Shown: positions 1 through 5,671 of the stretch, one piece after another
How positions within the stretch are numbered: the first letter of the stretch is position 1
Layout of the letters: every line of letters begins with the position of its first letter
Source of the DNA: Anaerolinea thermophila
GTDB lineage: Bacteria; Chloroflexota; Anaerolineae; Anaerolineales; Villigracilaceae
Direction of reading: 5' to 3'
Assembly: GCA_022729775.1 (NCBI GenBank)
Contig: DZBA01000208.1
Location: forward strand, 1-6,089
Length of the DNA stretch: 6,089 bases
Position numbers and translations under genes: made by a program
Notes under the pieces: model-generated
What the model saw: the letters and a program-made list of their open reading frames with translations, nothing else
The model's database searches: none
Told to the model about the DNA's origin: nothing

Positions 1-484
1 TGCGAGTGGCATATACTTTCGACTCGCCTGTCTCAGGATTATATAAACTAATGGATTGCTGTGGAGCATTGTCATTGCTCTCAACATAACTATTACGCAG
101 ATCTTCCGTTATTAAAATTTGTTGGTTATCAGGTAACCATCCTGCAATGTTGTAAGAATTACCCTGTGGCGCAGTCAATATCACCTTTGGCTCGGAAAAA
201 ATGTACTCCTCCGGCGTTGATTCTTGTGTTGTTATCTCTGCCAGCGGGAAGGTACAAGCGGGCGGCTGCTTGGGCGCAAGCGCGTTGCTACTATCATCCG
301 GCGCGTTTTCAACAGTGGGTTGGGCGGGTATATTCACCGCCGTTGGCAGGGCAGCTGTCGGCGCGATGGGAGCGGGTGTTTGCTCCGCCGCTGTCCGCAT
401 CACAAAGAACAACGGGATAATCAATATCAACCCAATCACCAACAGGGCTTCCAGCGTGCCGTTGGTATTCAATTTCTTTTTCAT
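1..484 (-). CDS. Membrane-anchored beta-propeller-like protein, partial (C-terminus off the left edge)
   Basis: The reading frame is open from an ATG at 484 to the window edge, giving 161 residues and no stop. It starts MKKK, then a hydrophobic segment at about residues 13-29 (ALLVIGLILIIPLFFVM), which fits a signal anchor or uncleaved signal peptide; there is no lipobox Cys. Residues 34-75 form a Pro/Ala/Thr-rich linker. From about residue 100 the pattern GWLPDNQQILITEDL and later SISLYNPETGES resembles WD40-like (PD40/TolB-type) propeller blades; this is a pattern match by eye. The start is supported by a strong AGGAGGT seven bases upstream. The protein probably acts outside the cytoplasmic membrane. 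Its exact function is unknown, and the missing C-terminus prevents a family call. Its promoter, described separately, contains a G9 tract. Confidence 0.8.
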   Translation of the reverse strand, partial: MKKKLNTNGTLEALLVIGLILIIPLFFVMRTAAEQTPAPIAPTAALPTAVNIPAQPTVENAPDDSSNALAPKQPPACTFPLAEITTQESTPEEYIFSEPKVILTAPQGNSYNIAGWLPDNQQILITEDLRNSYVESNDNAPQQSISLYNPETGESKVYATR

Positions 485-499
485 GGAATTACCTCCTCT

Positions 500-513
500 G
501 GGGGCATTCCCCC
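500..513 (-). promoter_or_regulatory. 5'-leader hairpin beside the ribosome binding site
   Basis: On the minus strand GGGGG-AATG-CCCCC forms a 5-bp all-GC stem with a four-base loop. It ends three bases before the Shine-Dalgarno AGGAGGT (497-491) of the propeller-like gene. The predicted transcript start is near 528, so the hairpin would be in the RNA leader. It may modulate ribosome access or protect the 5' end; that role is inference. Confidence 0.5.
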
Positions 514-534
514 TGTAATATAAATTTCATCTTT

Positions 535-564
535 TTTATACTACCCCCCCCCTCAATTTGTCAA
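535..564 (-). promoter_or_regulatory. Promoter of the propeller-like gene, with G9 in the spacer
   Basis: On the minus strand a perfect -35 TTGACA (564-559) is followed by an 18-base spacer and -10 TATAAA (540-535). The overlapping TAGTAT (543-538) is an alternative -10 with a 15-base spacer. The spacer contains nine consecutive G (552-544). The predicted start of transcription is near 528, about 44 bases before the ATG at 484. Each single-base change in the G run would change the -35/-10 distance. Confidence 0.6.
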
Positions 565-593
565 TAAGGCATTTGCTTCCCTCTGTATGAATC

Positions 594-620
594 AAAACCT
601 CCGGGGATACGCCCGGAGGT
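594..620 (-). terminator. Rho-independent terminator of the osmC-family gene
   Basis: CCTCCGGG and CCCGGAGG form a perfect 8-bp GC-rich stem around the six-base loop at 606-611. On the minus strand the stem is followed by TTTT (597-594). It lies about 30 bases after the stop of the OsmC-family gene (651). The plus-strand side is also T-rich further out, but no plus-strand gene ends here. Confidence 0.75.
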
Positions 621-650
621 GAAAGTCTTTTCTATTCTTTTATCTTTCCA

Positions 651-1043
651 TTACGCAGGTTCGACAACTTTTGTAGTCACATCGAACGCAGGCGGGTTTT
701 CGAGCGTTTTCTTCACCGCGCATAATTCAGCCGAGCGGATTAATGACGGGCGGTATTTTTCCGGGAAGGAGGGTGGAACTTGGATTTCCAAATCCACTTT
801 TTCAATGCCGCCGCTGAACGGGTTGCTGTACACGCGCTGCACAATGCGAATGCCGTCGGTGGGCAATCCGCGCTGCTGACAAAATCCGAGGACGTAAATC
901 CCCGCGCAAGTCCCAATCGAAGAAAGGAAGACGGCAAAAGGCGTGGGCGCGGTGGATGAAGGGGGCTGGTCAGTCTTGACGGTAAAGGGTCCAAAATGCG
1001 CGTCTACCTTTAAGCCACCGGGAAAATCAATAATCATCTCCAT
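651..1043 (-). CDS. OsmC/Ohr family thiol protein
   Basis: This 130-residue protein matches the usual size of the OsmC/Ohr family, cytoplasmic proteins that often reduce organic hydroperoxides with a pair of cysteines. Cys46 lies in SSIGTCAGIYVLGFC and Cys108 in SAELCAVKKTL. Their spacing of 62 is close to the family's catalytic pair, and an extra Cys55 is present. The N-terminus (DFPGGLKVDAHFGPFTVKTDQP) has the typical strand pattern with a TDQP motif. The start at 1043 was chosen because GGAGG lies eight bases upstream; a frame extension to 1232 would run through the divergent gene and has no such support. Peroxidase activity is likely but not shown; many OsmC subfamilies have unknown substrates. 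It is a single-gene unit with its own promoter and terminator. Confidence 0.88.
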   Translation of the reverse strand: MEMIIDFPGGLKVDAHFGPFTVKTDQPPSSTAPTPFAVFLSSIGTCAGIYVLGFCQQRGLPTDGIRIVQRVYSNPFSGGIEKVDLEIQVPPSFPEKYRPSLIRSAELCAVKKTLENPPAFDVTTKVVEPA

Positions 1044-1116
1044 GAGAGAAACCTCCAAAAATAGTAAATAAATTTGCCAACTTGATTGCGTCAAAGAGTG
1101 GCTATATACGTAGATG

Positions 1117-1144
1117 AATATATAGGCAAAAAGTTGCAAGTCAA
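1117..1144 (-). promoter_or_regulatory. Promoter of the OsmC-family gene
   Basis: On the minus strand TTGACT (1144-1139), a 16-base spacer and TATATT (1122-1117) precede the OsmC-family start by about 74 bases. A weaker alternative closer to the gene is TTGACG (complement at 1089-1094) with a poor -10 (TTATTT). Confidence 0.5.
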
Positions 1145-1150
1145 ATGGAA

Positions 1151-1156
1151 TATAAT
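1151..1156 (+). promoter_or_regulatory. -10 element for the DUF1232 gene
   Basis: A perfect TATAAT lies 28 bases before the ATG at 1185, which would give a leader of about 20 bases. I find no good -35 at the right distance: TTGCAA (1134-1139) is only 11 bases away. It lies seven bases from the -35 of the divergent osmC promoter, so the two promoters probably compete for polymerase. Confidence 0.4.
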
Positions 1157-1184
1157 GTAAGCTCATATACAAAAGGAGATTCAA

Positions 1185-1589
1185 ATGCCAGAAAAGAAAA
1201 CAACCACAGATATTATCTCGTCCACCCAGCAAGGCGGATTGGTGCGCGACATGACGAACAAAATCAAGCTTATCTTTCGATTACTAGGCGACAATCGCGT
1301 AAATGCTTTCGTCAAACTTATTCCAATTGGAACATTTGCATATTTATTGTGGCCCTGGGATATAGCCCCAAATATTGTGCTGCCCATCATTGGAATGGTG
1401 GATGATGCCGCGCTGCTCTGGATTGGCACGTATGCCTTCACGGAACTTTGTCCGCCAGCCGTAGTAGAAGAACACATGAAAGCGCTTGCAGGCAAAACAT
1501 CCGTTTCCGCGCAGGATGAAATTGTGGATGCGGAATCCACAGACGTCACCGAAGTCAACGACGTGAAAGATGAATCACAACAATCATGA
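1185..1589 (+). CDS. YkvA/DUF1232 family membrane protein
   Basis: This 134-residue protein has the DUF1232 core at about residues 41-85: a hydrophobic segment with PWD at 57-59, then the run IAPNIVLPIIGMVDDAALL, matching the family pattern P-x-D-x-(I/L)-x-P-D...G-x-(L/V)-D-D. The usual second Asp is Asn here (N63). One or two membrane-embedded helices are likely. Before the core is a basic, polar segment; after it the tail (about 104-134) is acidic and probably disordered. The biochemical role of the family is not known. The start has AAGGAG six bases upstream. The stop overlaps the next gene's start by ATGA, so the two are translated together. Confidence 0.8.
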   Translation: MPEKKTTTDIISSTQQGGLVRDMTNKIKLIFRLLGDNRVNAFVKLIPIGTFAYLLWPWDIAPNIVLPIIGMVDDAALLWIGTYAFTELCPPAVVEEHMKALAGKTSVSAQDEIVDAESTDVTEVNDVKDESQQS

Positions 1590-2785
1590 AACGCTTTTTA
1601 GTTCTTCTCCTGTTTCCGATTTTGGTCGCCTGCGGAGCGAAGCAAACCACCGCGCCGACGATTACCCCGCTCCCGCCGACTTCTGCCCTCGAACCTGCCA
1701 GCCCGCCCCAAGCGGAATCTACGCCCGCGCCGGCTCTCGTTGCCAGCGCAAGCGTTTTCCCAAACCCTGCGGAGTATGAATGGAAGCCGCTCATCAGCGG
1801 AGTTTCCCGCCCCATTGATATTCAAGCCGCGCGCGGAAATTTATTCATCCTCGAAAAAGTTGGGACAATTCGCGTCTATGAAAATGGTCAACTGCTCGAT
1901 GCGCCCTTTCTCGACATCACAGACCGCGTAAACGATGGCGGCAATGAAATGGGGCTGCTCGGTTTGGCATTCCACCCCGATTATGAATCCAACGGATTCC
2001 TTTATGTCAACTACACCGGCGCGGGCGGACATACGCGCATCTCGCGCTTTCACGCGGATGGAAATTCCGCAGACCCCGCCAGTGAAAAAGTCCTGCTCAT
2101 CATCGAGCAGCCTTACTCGAATCACAACGGCGGCGCGCTGGCATTTGGTCCCGATGGCTATCTCTACGCCGGGCTTGGCGACGGCGGCGCGGGCGGTGAT
2201 CCGCACCAGCACGGGCAAAACACAAAAAGCCTGCTGGGAAAAATTTTGCGGTTGGACGTGAACAACGGCGACCCGTACTCCATTCCAGCGGATAACCCAT
2301 TTGGAACGGAAGTCTGGGCTTATGGGCTGCGTAACCCCTGGCGCATTTCGTTCGACCCAACCACCGGCGATTTATGGATTGGCGATGTCGGTCAGGGCGC
2401 GTGGGAAGAAGTGGACTACCTGCCCAAAGGTCAGGGCGCGGGCGCAAACTTTGGCTGGGCAATCATGGAAGGCAATCATGGCTACAACGACGCGCCGCAG
2501 CCGGAACTTTTGCTGCCCGTCGCGGAATATGCTCACAGCGAAGGCAATTGCTCCATCACCGGCGGATATGTCTATCGCGGCGCAATGCCCGAATGGAATG
2601 GCGTTTATTTGTATGGCGATTATTGCACAGGCAGAATTTGGGGCTTGATGCTCTCTGATGGCGCGTGGCAAAGTCAGGTCATGTTCGAGATGGGCGAGCT
2701 GATTACCACCTTCGGACAGGACGAATCAGGCGAGGTGTACTTTGCAAGCGACAAAGGCGTCATTTATCACCTTACAAAAAAATAA
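1586..2785 (+). CDS. Lipoprotein of the glucose/sorbosone (PQQ-type) dehydrogenase family
   Basis: This 399-residue protein has a lipoprotein signal with lipobox LVAC at 13-16, then a Pro/Thr/Ala-rich linker to about residue 60, then a six-bladed propeller of the soluble aldose dehydrogenase type (YliI-like, GSDH family). Landmarks are EMGLLGLAFHPDY, YSNHNGGALAFGPDG (His180), GDGGAGGD, GLRNPWR (247-253) and GDVGQGAWEEVDYL. His180 corresponds to the catalytic His of soluble glucose dehydrogenase. By eye, the positions of the enzyme's active-site Gln and Asp appear to be Glu and Asn179, as in many distant members, so sugar oxidation with PQQ is plausible but not certain. It is anchored on the outer face of the membrane. 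No clear Shine-Dalgarno precedes the start; translation probably relies on coupling to the upstream DUF1232 gene. Confidence 0.88.
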   Translation: MKRFLVLLLFPILVACGAKQTTAPTITPLPPTSALEPASPPQAESTPAPALVASASVFPNPAEYEWKPLISGVSRPIDIQAARGNLFILEKVGTIRVYENGQLLDAPFLDITDRVNDGGNEMGLLGLAFHPDYESNGFLYVNYTGAGGHTRISRFHADGNSADPASEKVLLIIEQPYSNHNGGALAFGPDGYLYAGLGDGGAGGDPHQHGQNTKSLLGKILRLDVNNGDPYSIPADNPFGTEVWAYGLRNPWRISFDPTTGDLWIGDVGQGAWEEVDYLPKGQGAGANFGWAIMEGNHGYNDAPQPELLLPVAEYAHSEGNCSITGGYVYRGAMPEWNGVYLYGDYCTGRIWGLMLSDGAWQSQVMFEMGELITTFGQDESGEVYFASDKGVIYHLTKK

Positions 2786-2834
2786 GGACATATCATATCT
2801 TTGATAGGCATTTTGTCAGCCGCCTTTGTGATAC

Positions 2835-2863
2835 TTGTCACTTGTTAGACAAGCCGTTATCCT
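2835..2863 (+). promoter_or_regulatory. Promoter of the small Cys-rich gene, with inverted repeat
   Basis: TTGTCA (2835-2840), a 17-base spacer and TATCCT (2858-2863) precede the small gene by about 33 bases. The inverted repeat CTTGTC (2834-2839) / GACAAG (2848-2853) overlaps the -35 and could be an operator. The 110-base gap before this gene shows no convincing terminator for the dehydrogenase gene, so read-through is also possible. Confidence 0.45.
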
Positions 2864-2895
2864 CTACACTTGGCGCATTGATACAGGAGACAGTG

Positions 2896-3114
2896 ATGAC
2901 TGAAAAAATTTGGAAAGTTGAAAAAGTCAAACGCTGTGAGCATGTCGGTCGCGAAATTCAAATTCAGAACGAAGTTGTTTACCCCGCTGACCACCTGCCC
3001 GACCAGCCTCCGCGCGTGATTGCCCGCCGCTGCTCGAACGCCATCGAATGTAATATGGTTGAGCAAGCAAGCTGCGTCTTGTGCGGCACAAATCCTGATG
3101 TTGATCCCATGTAA
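2896..3114 (+). CDS. Small cysteine-rich protein, 72 aa, function unknown
   Basis: The start at 2896 has AGGAG six bases upstream; the same frame is open back to 2665, but that part overlaps the dehydrogenase gene and lacks support. The protein has five cysteines (14, 46, 52, 60, 63) and His16. The C-terminal half holds C-x5-C-x7-C-x2-C, in RRCSNAIEC and SCVLCGTNPDVDPM. This suggests a bound metal (zinc or an iron-sulfur cluster) or a redox-active thiol set. There is no signal peptide or membrane segment, so it should be cytoplasmic. I do not recognise a named family. It is followed at once by a terminator and probably forms a one-gene unit. Confidence 0.78.
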   Translation: MTEKIWKVEKVKRCEHVGREIQIQNEVVYPADHLPDQPPRVIARRCSNAIECNMVEQASCVLCGTNPDVDPM

Positions 3115-3118
3115 AAAC

Positions 3119-3140
3119 GAGCAACCGCAATTGCTCTTTT
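3119..3140 (+). terminator. Terminator of the small Cys-rich gene
   Basis: GAGCAA (3119-3124) and TTGCTC (3131-3136) form a 6-bp stem with a six-base loop, followed by TTTT (3137-3140) and preceded by AAAAA. It starts five bases after the stop at 3114. The stem is short, so termination may be incomplete. Confidence 0.6.
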
Positions 3141-3162
3141 AACTCTCTCCTCCCTCTGAGTT

Positions 3163-3213
3163 GGTCTTATGGCTACGCCGCGTGAAAACGCGGCGTACGC
3201 CGTTAAAAAGACC
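3163..3213. repeat. Long imperfect hairpin between convergent genes
   Basis: The core is a perfect 10-bp stem, TACGCCGCGT (3174-3183) with ACGCGGCGTA (3188-3197), closed by GAAA on the plus strand. It extends through GGC/GCC past a single bulged base (3198). After a small internal loop it continues as GGTCTT (3163-3168) / AAGACC (3208-3213). The outer arm touches the tupC stop codon (3215-3213). No T run follows on either strand. It could block 3' exonucleases or separate the convergent units, or be a copy of a dispersed palindromic repeat. Confidence 0.6.
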
Positions 3214-3926
3214 TATCCCATTTGCTCGCAAAACAACTTCACTGCATCATCCACCGGGCGCTCTTTGACTTCATTTGGCGCGCCGATTTGTTTCAACGCG
3301 CCGTTCATGACCACTGCTACGCGGTCGCCCATTTGCGCGGCTTCCTTCAAATTGTGCGTGACAAAGATCGTCGTGCGATGTTCTTGCGCCAGCACGCTGG
3401 ATAAGTCGTTGAGCAGCTGCGCGCGCGTTTGCGGATCCACCGCCGAAAAAGGCTCGTCCATCAACAGCAGTTCCGGTTCGAGGACAAAAGCCCGCGCAAG
3501 ACTCACGCGCTGCGCTTCGCCGCCCGAAAGCTGGTTTGCGCGGCGCGCGCGGAGCGCTTCCACGCCCATAGACTTGCTCCACTTGCCGACTTGCCTCTCG
3601 ATGTGGATTTTATCCGCGCCGCGAAACTTTAATCCCAGCGCGATATTTTGCTCGACGGTCATATCCATCAACAGCGGGTCTTGAAAGACAAAGGCGATTT
3701 TTCGGCGATATTCAAGTTCGTTCCACTCTTTGAGGTTTTTATCGTTGAATTTAATTTCACCCTTTGCAGGCTTGAGCAAATGCGCCAATGCCAGCAGCAG
3801 CGTGCTTTTGCCCGCGCCATTGGGACCCACCACCGCGAGCGTCTCTCCGCGCTGAATGTGAAGCGCGTCCACGCGCAGCACATCGCGCCCATTTCGTTGA
3901 ATCAATAAATTCTCGATTTGAATCAT
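3213..3926 (-). CDS. tupC: Tungstate ABC transporter, ATP-binding protein TupC
   Basis: This 237-residue ATPase carries every ABC motif: Walker A GPNGAGKST (34-42 with V33 before it), Q-loop Gln82 in FVFQDP, signature LSGGEAQR (133-140), Walker B LLLMDE (153-158), D-loop SAVD and switch His191. It drives import through TupB on the inner face of the membrane. The assignment to tungstate rather than molybdate or phosphate rests on the neighbouring TupA and TupB, since ATPases of this group look alike. At 237 residues it lacks the C-terminal TOBE domain found in ModC and related proteins. The start overlaps the tupB stop by ATGA and has an AGGGGA-type ribosome site about five bases upstream, so translation is coupled. 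The stop is TAG. Confidence 0.92.
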   Translation of the reverse strand: MIQIENLLIQRNGRDVLRVDALHIQRGETLAVVGPNGAGKSTLLLALAHLLKPAKGEIKFNDKNLKEWNELEYRRKIAFVFQDPLLMDMTVEQNIALGLKFRGADKIHIERQVGKWSKSMGVEALRARRANQLSGGEAQRVSLARAFVLEPELLLMDEPFSAVDPQTRAQLLNDLSSVLAQEHRTTIFVTHNLKEAAQMGDRVAVVMNGALKQIGAPNEVKERPVDDAVKLFCEQMG

Positions 3927-4561
3927 TTCTTCCCCTTTTGTTGAATTAATGTCAACGCCAGATTAATCAAGTAGGTGATGATGAGCAGCAGAGCGCTCAA
4001 CGCCAATGCCTGGTCGAAATTCCCTTTGGAAGTTTCCAGCACAATTGCCGTCGTCAACACGCGCGTTTGCCCTTTGATATTCCCGCCGACCATCATCGAA
4101 GCGCCGACCTCAGAAATCACAGAGCCGAAGCCCGCCATCAGCGCGGCAAGCAGTGGAAGCCTTGCCTCGCGCCACAGCATCCAAACCATTTGCAGGCGCG
4201 AAGCGCCCAGTCCCAGGAGTTGTTGTTGCAGGCGCGGGTCGAGCGCGGCAAGCGCGGCAGCGGTGAGTCCCATCACCACCGGCGCGGAGATGACCGTCTG
4301 CGCGATGATGATTGCCCAGGGGGTGTAGATTAACTTGAAGTCGCCAAACGGTCCGCTGCGCCACAAACTCATAGCGACGACGAGTCCCACCACAACGGGC
4401 GGAAGCGCCATGCCGGTGTTAACAATGCTCAGGATGAAAGAACGCCCGCGAAAACTTCCCAGCGCGAGCCATGTCCCAAAGGGCAAGCCAATGAGCAGGC
4501 TGATTAGCGTTGCAATGGCTGAGACTTGAAGCGAGAGGAGGGTGATTTCAAAAATTTCCAT
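3923..4561 (-). CDS. tupB: Tungstate ABC transporter, permease TupB
   Basis: This 212-residue protein is hydrophobic, with about five membrane segments (near 9-33, 43-66, 83-105, 136-150 and 188-205). The cytoplasmic EAA-type coupling loop is GLGASRLQMVWMLWREARLP (117-136). The run ISEVGASMMVGGNIKG (from residue 149) is characteristic of TupB/WtpB-type oxyanion permeases. It forms the membrane channel and contacts TupC. The chosen ATG lacks a good ribosome site: only GGG lies 12 bases upstream, next to an AT-rich stretch and a large inverted repeat. A weak start fits lower production than TupA, or initiation may depend on RNA structure. Confidence 0.92.
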   Translation of the reverse strand: MEIFEITLLSLQVSAIATLISLLIGLPFGTWLALGSFRGRSFILSIVNTGMALPPVVVGLVVAMSLWRSGPFGDFKLIYTPWAIIIAQTVISAPVVMGLTAAALAALDPRLQQQLLGLGASRLQMVWMLWREARLPLLAALMAGFGSVISEVGASMMVGGNIKGQTRVLTTAIVLETSKGNFDQALALSALLLIITYLINLALTLIQQKGKK

Positions 4562-4577
4562 GTGTATATAATACCCA

Positions 4578-4626
4578 CGGTTGAAAATTGCGCCTTCCCC
4601 TTTTAAAAGAGCGCAATTTTCAACCG
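4578..4626. repeat. Perfect 16-bp inverted repeat between tupA and tupB
   Basis: CGGTTGAAAATTGCGC (4578-4593) and its exact complement (4611-4626) flank a 17-base loop. The loop contains a second palindrome, CTTTTAAAAG (4600-4609). The repeat ends 17 bases before the tupB start. On the minus strand the loop reads AAAAGGGGAAGG, a purine-rich ribosome-binding-like stretch. No T run follows, so it is not a standard terminator. It may stabilise the upstream tupA mRNA or shape tupB initiation. Confidence 0.7.
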
Positions 4627-4636
4627 AGTGCGGTAT

Positions 4637-4681
4637 AAAAACGTAATGCGTAATCCGTGTCTTACGAATTACGCATTATGT
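4637..4681 (-). terminator. Terminator-like hairpin after tupA (probably partial)
   Basis: The arms at 4641-4654 and 4668-4681 pair over 14 bp with one G-T wobble. Past one mismatch the stem continues with CGT/ACG (4656-4658 / 4664-4666), closed by a five-base loop. On the minus strand it is followed by TTTTT (4641-4637). It begins 19 bases after the tupA stop. It would let tupA be made in excess of tupBC. The arm motif ATTACGCATTA could also be a dispersed repeat. Confidence 0.65.
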
Positions 4682-4699
4682 ATGATCAATCAGATTTTA

Positions 4700-5641
4700 C
4701 TATAAACCGAGGTCTGCGTCTGTCTTATCCGCATCGGGGAAGAAGAGCGGCGCGCCAAATTTCTCCACGCCAAACTGTCCGATGACTTCTTGCGTAGCGG
4801 GGTCGGTGATGAATTTCGCAAACGCCATCGCGCCGTCATAATTTGCCTTTTCCCATTTTTCGGGGTTGACGGTGATAACGTGATAAACGTTCAGCAAGCT
4901 GGGGTCGCCTTCGACCAAAATTTCCAGCTGATAGGTGTCTTTGTTGGCGAGATAGGTCGCGCGGTCTGTGAGGATGTACGCGGCTTTTTCCGACGCCACA
5001 ATCATCGAAGCGCCCATGCCTTGACCGGTTTCGATGTACCAAGCCTGACCAGCGGGGTCGAGCTCAACGCCCTTCCATAAAGCAAGTTCCTTTTTGTGCG
5101 TGCCGGAATCATCTCCGCGTGTGATGAAGATCGCACCCGCCTCGAAGATTGCCTTGAATGCGTCATTGGTTGCCAGTCCCTTGATTTTAGCGGGGTCATC
5201 CGCTGGACCGACGAGGATGAAGTCATTGTGCATGACCAACATGCGGTCTTTGCCAAATCCGCCGTCCATGAACTTGACTTCGGAAGCGGGCGCGTGGACG
5301 AGTAACACATCCGCGTTTCCTTCTTCGCCCATCTTCAGTGCTTCGCCAGTGCCGACGGCAATGGTCTGGACGGTGTAGCCGGATTGCTCTTCAAACAGCG
5401 GAACCAAAATATCCAGCAAACCGGAATCCTGTGTGGAGGTAGTGGTGGCAAGAATTAAAGTCGGGTTGGCTGGCGCAGCTGCTGGCGCTTCGGTGGGAGC
5501 TTCTGTTGCGGCTGGGGCTTCGGTTGCTACAGGGGCTTTTGTTGCGGGCGCGGCTGTCGGCGCAGGGGCAGCACACGCGCTCAATGCGACAGCAAAGGCG
5601 AGCAAAAGGGTGAGTAGTATGTTTCGGGCTGAGTTTTTCAT
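4700..5641 (-). CDS. tupA: Tungstate-binding lipoprotein TupA
   Basis: This 313-residue binding protein has signal peptide and lipobox LSAC (20-23), with Cys23 as the lipidated residue. An Ala/Pro/Thr/Glu-rich linker with repeated ATEAP units runs to about residue 58. The TupA/WtpA-type domain follows: TTTSTQDSG (66-74), VGTGEALKMG (96-105), DVLLVHAP (111-118) and GDDSGTHKKE (176-185). These are the anion-binding and hinge motifs of the tungstate family. It binds tungstate (possibly also molybdate) outside the membrane and delivers it to TupB. The start has AAGGA six bases upstream. It is the first gene of tupA-tupB-tupC, followed by a terminator-like hairpin. Substrate preference cannot be read from sequence alone. 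Confidence 0.94.
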   Translation of the reverse strand: MKNSARNILLTLLLAFAVALSACAAPAPTAAPATKAPVATEAPAATEAPTEAPAAAPANPTLILATTTSTQDSGLLDILVPLFEEQSGYTVQTIAVGTGEALKMGEEGNADVLLVHAPASEVKFMDGGFGKDRMLVMHNDFILVGPADDPAKIKGLATNDAFKAIFEAGAIFITRGDDSGTHKKELALWKGVELDPAGQAWYIETGQGMGASMIVASEKAAYILTDRATYLANKDTYQLEILVEGDPSLLNVYHVITVNPEKWEKANYDGAMAFAKFITDPATQEVIGQFGVEKFGAPLFFPDADKTDADLGL

Positions 5642-5671
5642 AAAATATCCTTGATTTGAGATTTTTTACAA

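Noticed and set aside
61..523. Three overlapping plus-strand open frames at the left end
   Set aside because: They are antisense to the propeller-like gene, lack ribosome sites, and show low-complexity composition from its Pro/Ala linker.
651..1232. Longer 193-residue version of the OsmC-family protein
   Set aside because: The extra N-terminus crosses the promoter region and the divergent DUF1232 gene and has no ribosome site. Family length and the GGAGG support the start at 1043.
2786..2833. Terminator after the dehydrogenase gene
   Set aside because: Only a weak AT-rich 5-bp stem (2791-2806) is present, with no T run.
2665..3114. 149-residue version of the small Cys-rich protein
   Set aside because: Its first part is out of frame inside the dehydrogenase gene. 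The promoter and AGGAG support the start at 2896.
3163..3213. Rho-independent terminator for tupC
   Set aside because: The stem is strong, but no T run follows it on the minus strand. It is listed as a hairpin repeat instead.
3169..3684. 171-residue open frame on the plus strand
   Set aside because: It is antisense to tupC, whose complete ABC motifs prove the minus-strand reading. It has no ribosome site or recognisable domain.
4565..4573. Separate promoter for tupBC in the AT-rich TATTATATA stretch
   Set aside because: No -35 element fits at 16-18 bases on the minus strand, and a start there would leave almost no leader.
4562..4699. Molybdenum/tungsten cofactor riboswitch in the tupA-tupB gap
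   Set aside because: The gap is explained by two simple inverted repeats. I cannot see the multi-branched fold of that riboswitch class.
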